Below are positions 62,771 through 64,000 of a stretch of 64,000 nt of DNA, piece by piece. Numbering within the stretch: the stretch's first letter is position 1; every line of letters begins with the position of its first letter. Under the pieces are notes generated by a model. That model searched no databases and had not been told where the DNA came from. It worked only from the letters and a program-made list of their open reading frames with translations. The translations under genes and the position numbers were made by a program. Source of the DNA: JAIRQK01 sp047974135 (GTDB lineage Bacteria; Campylobacterota; Campylobacteria; Campylobacterales; Campylobacteraceae); assembly GCA_047974135.1 (NCBI GenBank), contig JBKECC010000082.1, forward strand, positions 1-64,000, read 5' to 3'.

Positions 62771-63234
62771 TAGAAGTTGGAAAAGAAGCACCACTTTTTT
62801 GTTTACCAAATCAAGATGATGTAGAGATTTGCCTTAGAGATTTAAAAGGAAAGTGGGTGATTTTGTACTTTTATCCAAAAGACAATACACCAGGATGTAC
62901 AACAGAAGCTTGTGAATTTAGCGCGAGTTTGCCAAACTTTGAAGACTTAAATGCTGTTATTGTGGGCATTAGTCCTGATAGCACAAAATCTCATCAAAAA
63001 TTTATAGAAAAAAAAGATTTAAAATTCACACTTTTGAGTGATGAAAAAAATGAAGTATCAACTTTATATGATGTTTGGAAACTCAAAAAACTTTATGGAC
63101 GCGAATATATGGGCATTGAACGCTCCACTTTTCTTGTAGACCCAAAAGGAAAAGTAGCTTATATTTGGCGAAAAGTTAAAGTTAATGGACATGTTAGTGA
63201 AGTTGGAAAAATATTAAGTGGATTGCAAAAGTAG
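62767..63234 (+). CDS. bcp: Thiol peroxidase, Bcp/PrxQ family (second copy)
   Basis: A 155-residue peroxiredoxin with C44 and C49 in TPGCTTEAC, clearly paralogous to the copy 0.5 kb upstream but well diverged. The stop is directly followed by the yggS start. Divergence suggests different peroxide substrates or an old duplication. Confidence 0.93.
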   Translation: MIEVGKEAPLFCLPNQDDVEICLRDLKGKWVILYFYPKDNTPGCTTEACEFSASLPNFEDLNAVIVGISPDSTKSHQKFIEKKDLKFTLLSDEKNEVSTLYDVWKLKKLYGREYMGIERSTFLVDPKGKVAYIWRKVKVNGHVSEVGKILSGLQK

Positions 63235-63942
63235 ATGAGCAAAGAGAGCATTTTACAAAACATTGATGAAGTTTTGAAAAGGATAGAGCTTGTTTGCAAA
63301 AATTGTGGCAGAAACAAAGAGGAAGTAAAACTCCTTCTTGCCACAAAAACAGTAAGTAGCGATGATATAAAAATAGCGCTAAGTTCGGGACAAACTCTAA
63401 TTGCCGAAAACAAAGTCCAAGAGTTAAAAAGCAAATATGAAGACTTAAAAGATGTTTTACATGTAAACCATTTCATCGGACATTTGCAGACAAATAAAAT
63501 CAAAGATATTTTAAAGTGCGATGTAAAGTGCATCGAATCAGTTGACAGACTTGACCTTGCTTTGAAACTTCATGAAAAGCTAAAAGCTGATGGCAAAACC
63601 ATGGAGATTTTTATAGAAGTTAACACTTCAGGTGAAGCAAGTAAGTTTGGAGTAGAGTTAAAAGATGCTGTTAGTTTAGCCAAAGAGATTTCAAAGCTTG
63701 ACTCTTTACATGTAAAAGGTTTGATGACTATAGGACTTTTTAGTGATGATGAGGTAAAAGTAAGAGAGTGTTTTAAAAAACTAAAAAATCTTCTAACAAC
63801 TATAAAAGCTTTAAATTTGCCAAATTTTGATTTAAAAGAACTCTCTATGGGAATGAGTGGAGATTTAGAAATCGCCATAGAAGAGGGCTCAACTATCGTT
63901 CGTGTTGGAAGTGCTATATTTGGAGCAAGAAATTATCATTAA
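63235..63942 (+). CDS. PLP homeostasis protein, YggS family
   Basis: A 235-residue TIM-barrel PLP carrier. PLP Lys in LLATKTVS (K38), ENKVQEL, HFIGHLQTNK (about 79-88), SVDRLDLA, FIEVNTSGEASKFG (about 124-137), LSMGMSGDLEIAIEEGSTIVRVGSAIFG at the end. Two palindromes (63457, 63716) encode LHVN and LHVK. Confidence 0.95.
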   Translation: MSKESILQNIDEVLKRIELVCKNCGRNKEEVKLLLATKTVSSDDIKIALSSGQTLIAENKVQELKSKYEDLKDVLHVNHFIGHLQTNKIKDILKCDVKCIESVDRLDLALKLHEKLKADGKTMEIFIEVNTSGEASKFGVELKDAVSLAKEISKLDSLHVKGLMTIGLFSDDEVKVRECFKKLKNLLTTIKALNLPNFDLKELSMGMSGDLEIAIEEGSTIVRVGSAIFGARNYH

Positions 63943-63961
63943 GCTTTTACATGTAAAAGCT
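63942..63961 (+). terminator. 20-bp palindrome at the yggS 3' end
   Basis: AGCTTTTACATGTAAAAGCT, a perfect 20-bp palindrome overlapping the last base of the yggS stop codon and followed by ATTTTCCCTT. In RNA it gives an 8-bp stem with a CAUG loop and a short U run, a plausible terminator. It is the longest single version of the iterated motif here. Confidence 0.6.
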
Positions 63962-64000
63962 ATTTTCCCTTAAAATAGCCCATTCGGTTGATGATATAAA

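Larger units (their letters stand above)
3689..63956. repeat. Highly iterated palindrome TTACATGTAA (40 copies)
   Basis: Exact copies begin at 3689, 3758, 4831, 7861, 9507, 9996, 11928, 13033, 15823, 17447, 18338, 21187, 25857, 26160, 28605, 32932, 33089, 33103, 35809, 36455, 36537, 37367, 38266, 39239, 40580, 41113, 42461, 45422, 46063, 46381, 52417, 52443, 56575, 57706, 58079, 60614, 62224, 63457, 63716 and 63947. About 26 extend to TTTACATGTAAA. Counted by eye, 24 are inside genes, 15 between genes and one makes the nuoN stop. One-mismatch copies lie at 5177, 16239, 22548, 23413, 26865, 37121, 44881 and 51318. None lies in the first 3.6 kb. Confidence 0.9.

Noticed and set aside
7861..63725. 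LHVK and FTCK as shared protein motifs
   Set aside because: They occur in unrelated folds, in two reading frames and on both strands, so the common element is the DNA palindrome and not a peptide motif.
3689..63956. The palindrome copies as a CRISPR array or transposon ends
   Set aside because: Copies are dispersed at irregular spacing, 10-12 bp long, mostly within intact genes, without spacers, flanking duplications or a transposase gene.

Overview
The window is a densely coded, AT-rich (roughly one-third GC by eye) chromosomal segment of a Campylobacterota (epsilonproteobacterial) species. Four things point there. The nuo operon has the two small subunits that replace NuoE/NuoF in that phylum. 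Urease is a fused UreAB plus UreC. A UbiA-type prenyltransferase sits next to miaA. TTG and GTG starts are frequent. A free-living Sulfurimonas- or Arcobacter-like organism fits, but the genus cannot be fixed from the sequence alone.

Layout: (1) 38-5056: a large secreted surface protein on the minus strand, a small HTH protein, a CDF metal exporter and a tRNA-Glu. (2) 5155-11899: a tight run of lipoprotein, nfo, FadL-type porin, acyl-CoA ligase, ModD and an AAA ATPase. (3) 12069-25866: complete nuoA-N (complex I), then a small GNAT protein. (4) 26197-37364: an orphan OmpR-type regulator divergent from a urea uptake and hydrolysis block, urtABCDE-ureD-ureAB-ureC-ureE-ureF-ureG. This couples high-affinity urea import directly to cytoplasmic urease. 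(5) 37746-38244: a ribbon-helix-helix/RelE-like toxin-antitoxin pair with a consensus promoter and iterated operator. (6) 38278-48298: housekeeping genes (miaA, prenyltransferase, UDG-like protein, moaA, queE, queD, a tethered cytochrome lipoprotein, rsmE, rpmE, rsmI, rlmB-like, RodZ-like). (7) 48299-56531: aminotransferase, hom, yraN, trxA, trxB, dapB, purF, radical SAM. (8) 56618-63942: TSUP permease, hisIE, HflK/C-like, ilvE, tautomerase, two Bcp peroxiredoxins flanking a DfsB-like protein, and a YggS homologue.

The most striking signal is not a gene. The perfect palindrome TTACATGTAA, usually extended to TTTACATGTAAA, occurs 40 times by my count, where clearly fewer than one copy is expected at this base composition. 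It lies both between genes and inside coding regions, where it imposes LHV(K/N) or (F/V)TC(K/N) on unrelated proteins. In the reading frame where an exact copy would give a stop codon, one-base variants occur instead. Several intergenic copies run directly into Shine-Dalgarno sequences, and others sit at gene ends as hairpins. It resembles a highly iterated palindrome of unknown role.

Two operon genes carry apparent in-frame nonsense codons with the family sequence continuing beyond: nuoI at its 5' end and urtC at its 3' end. They are either assembly errors or real lesions or recoding sites.
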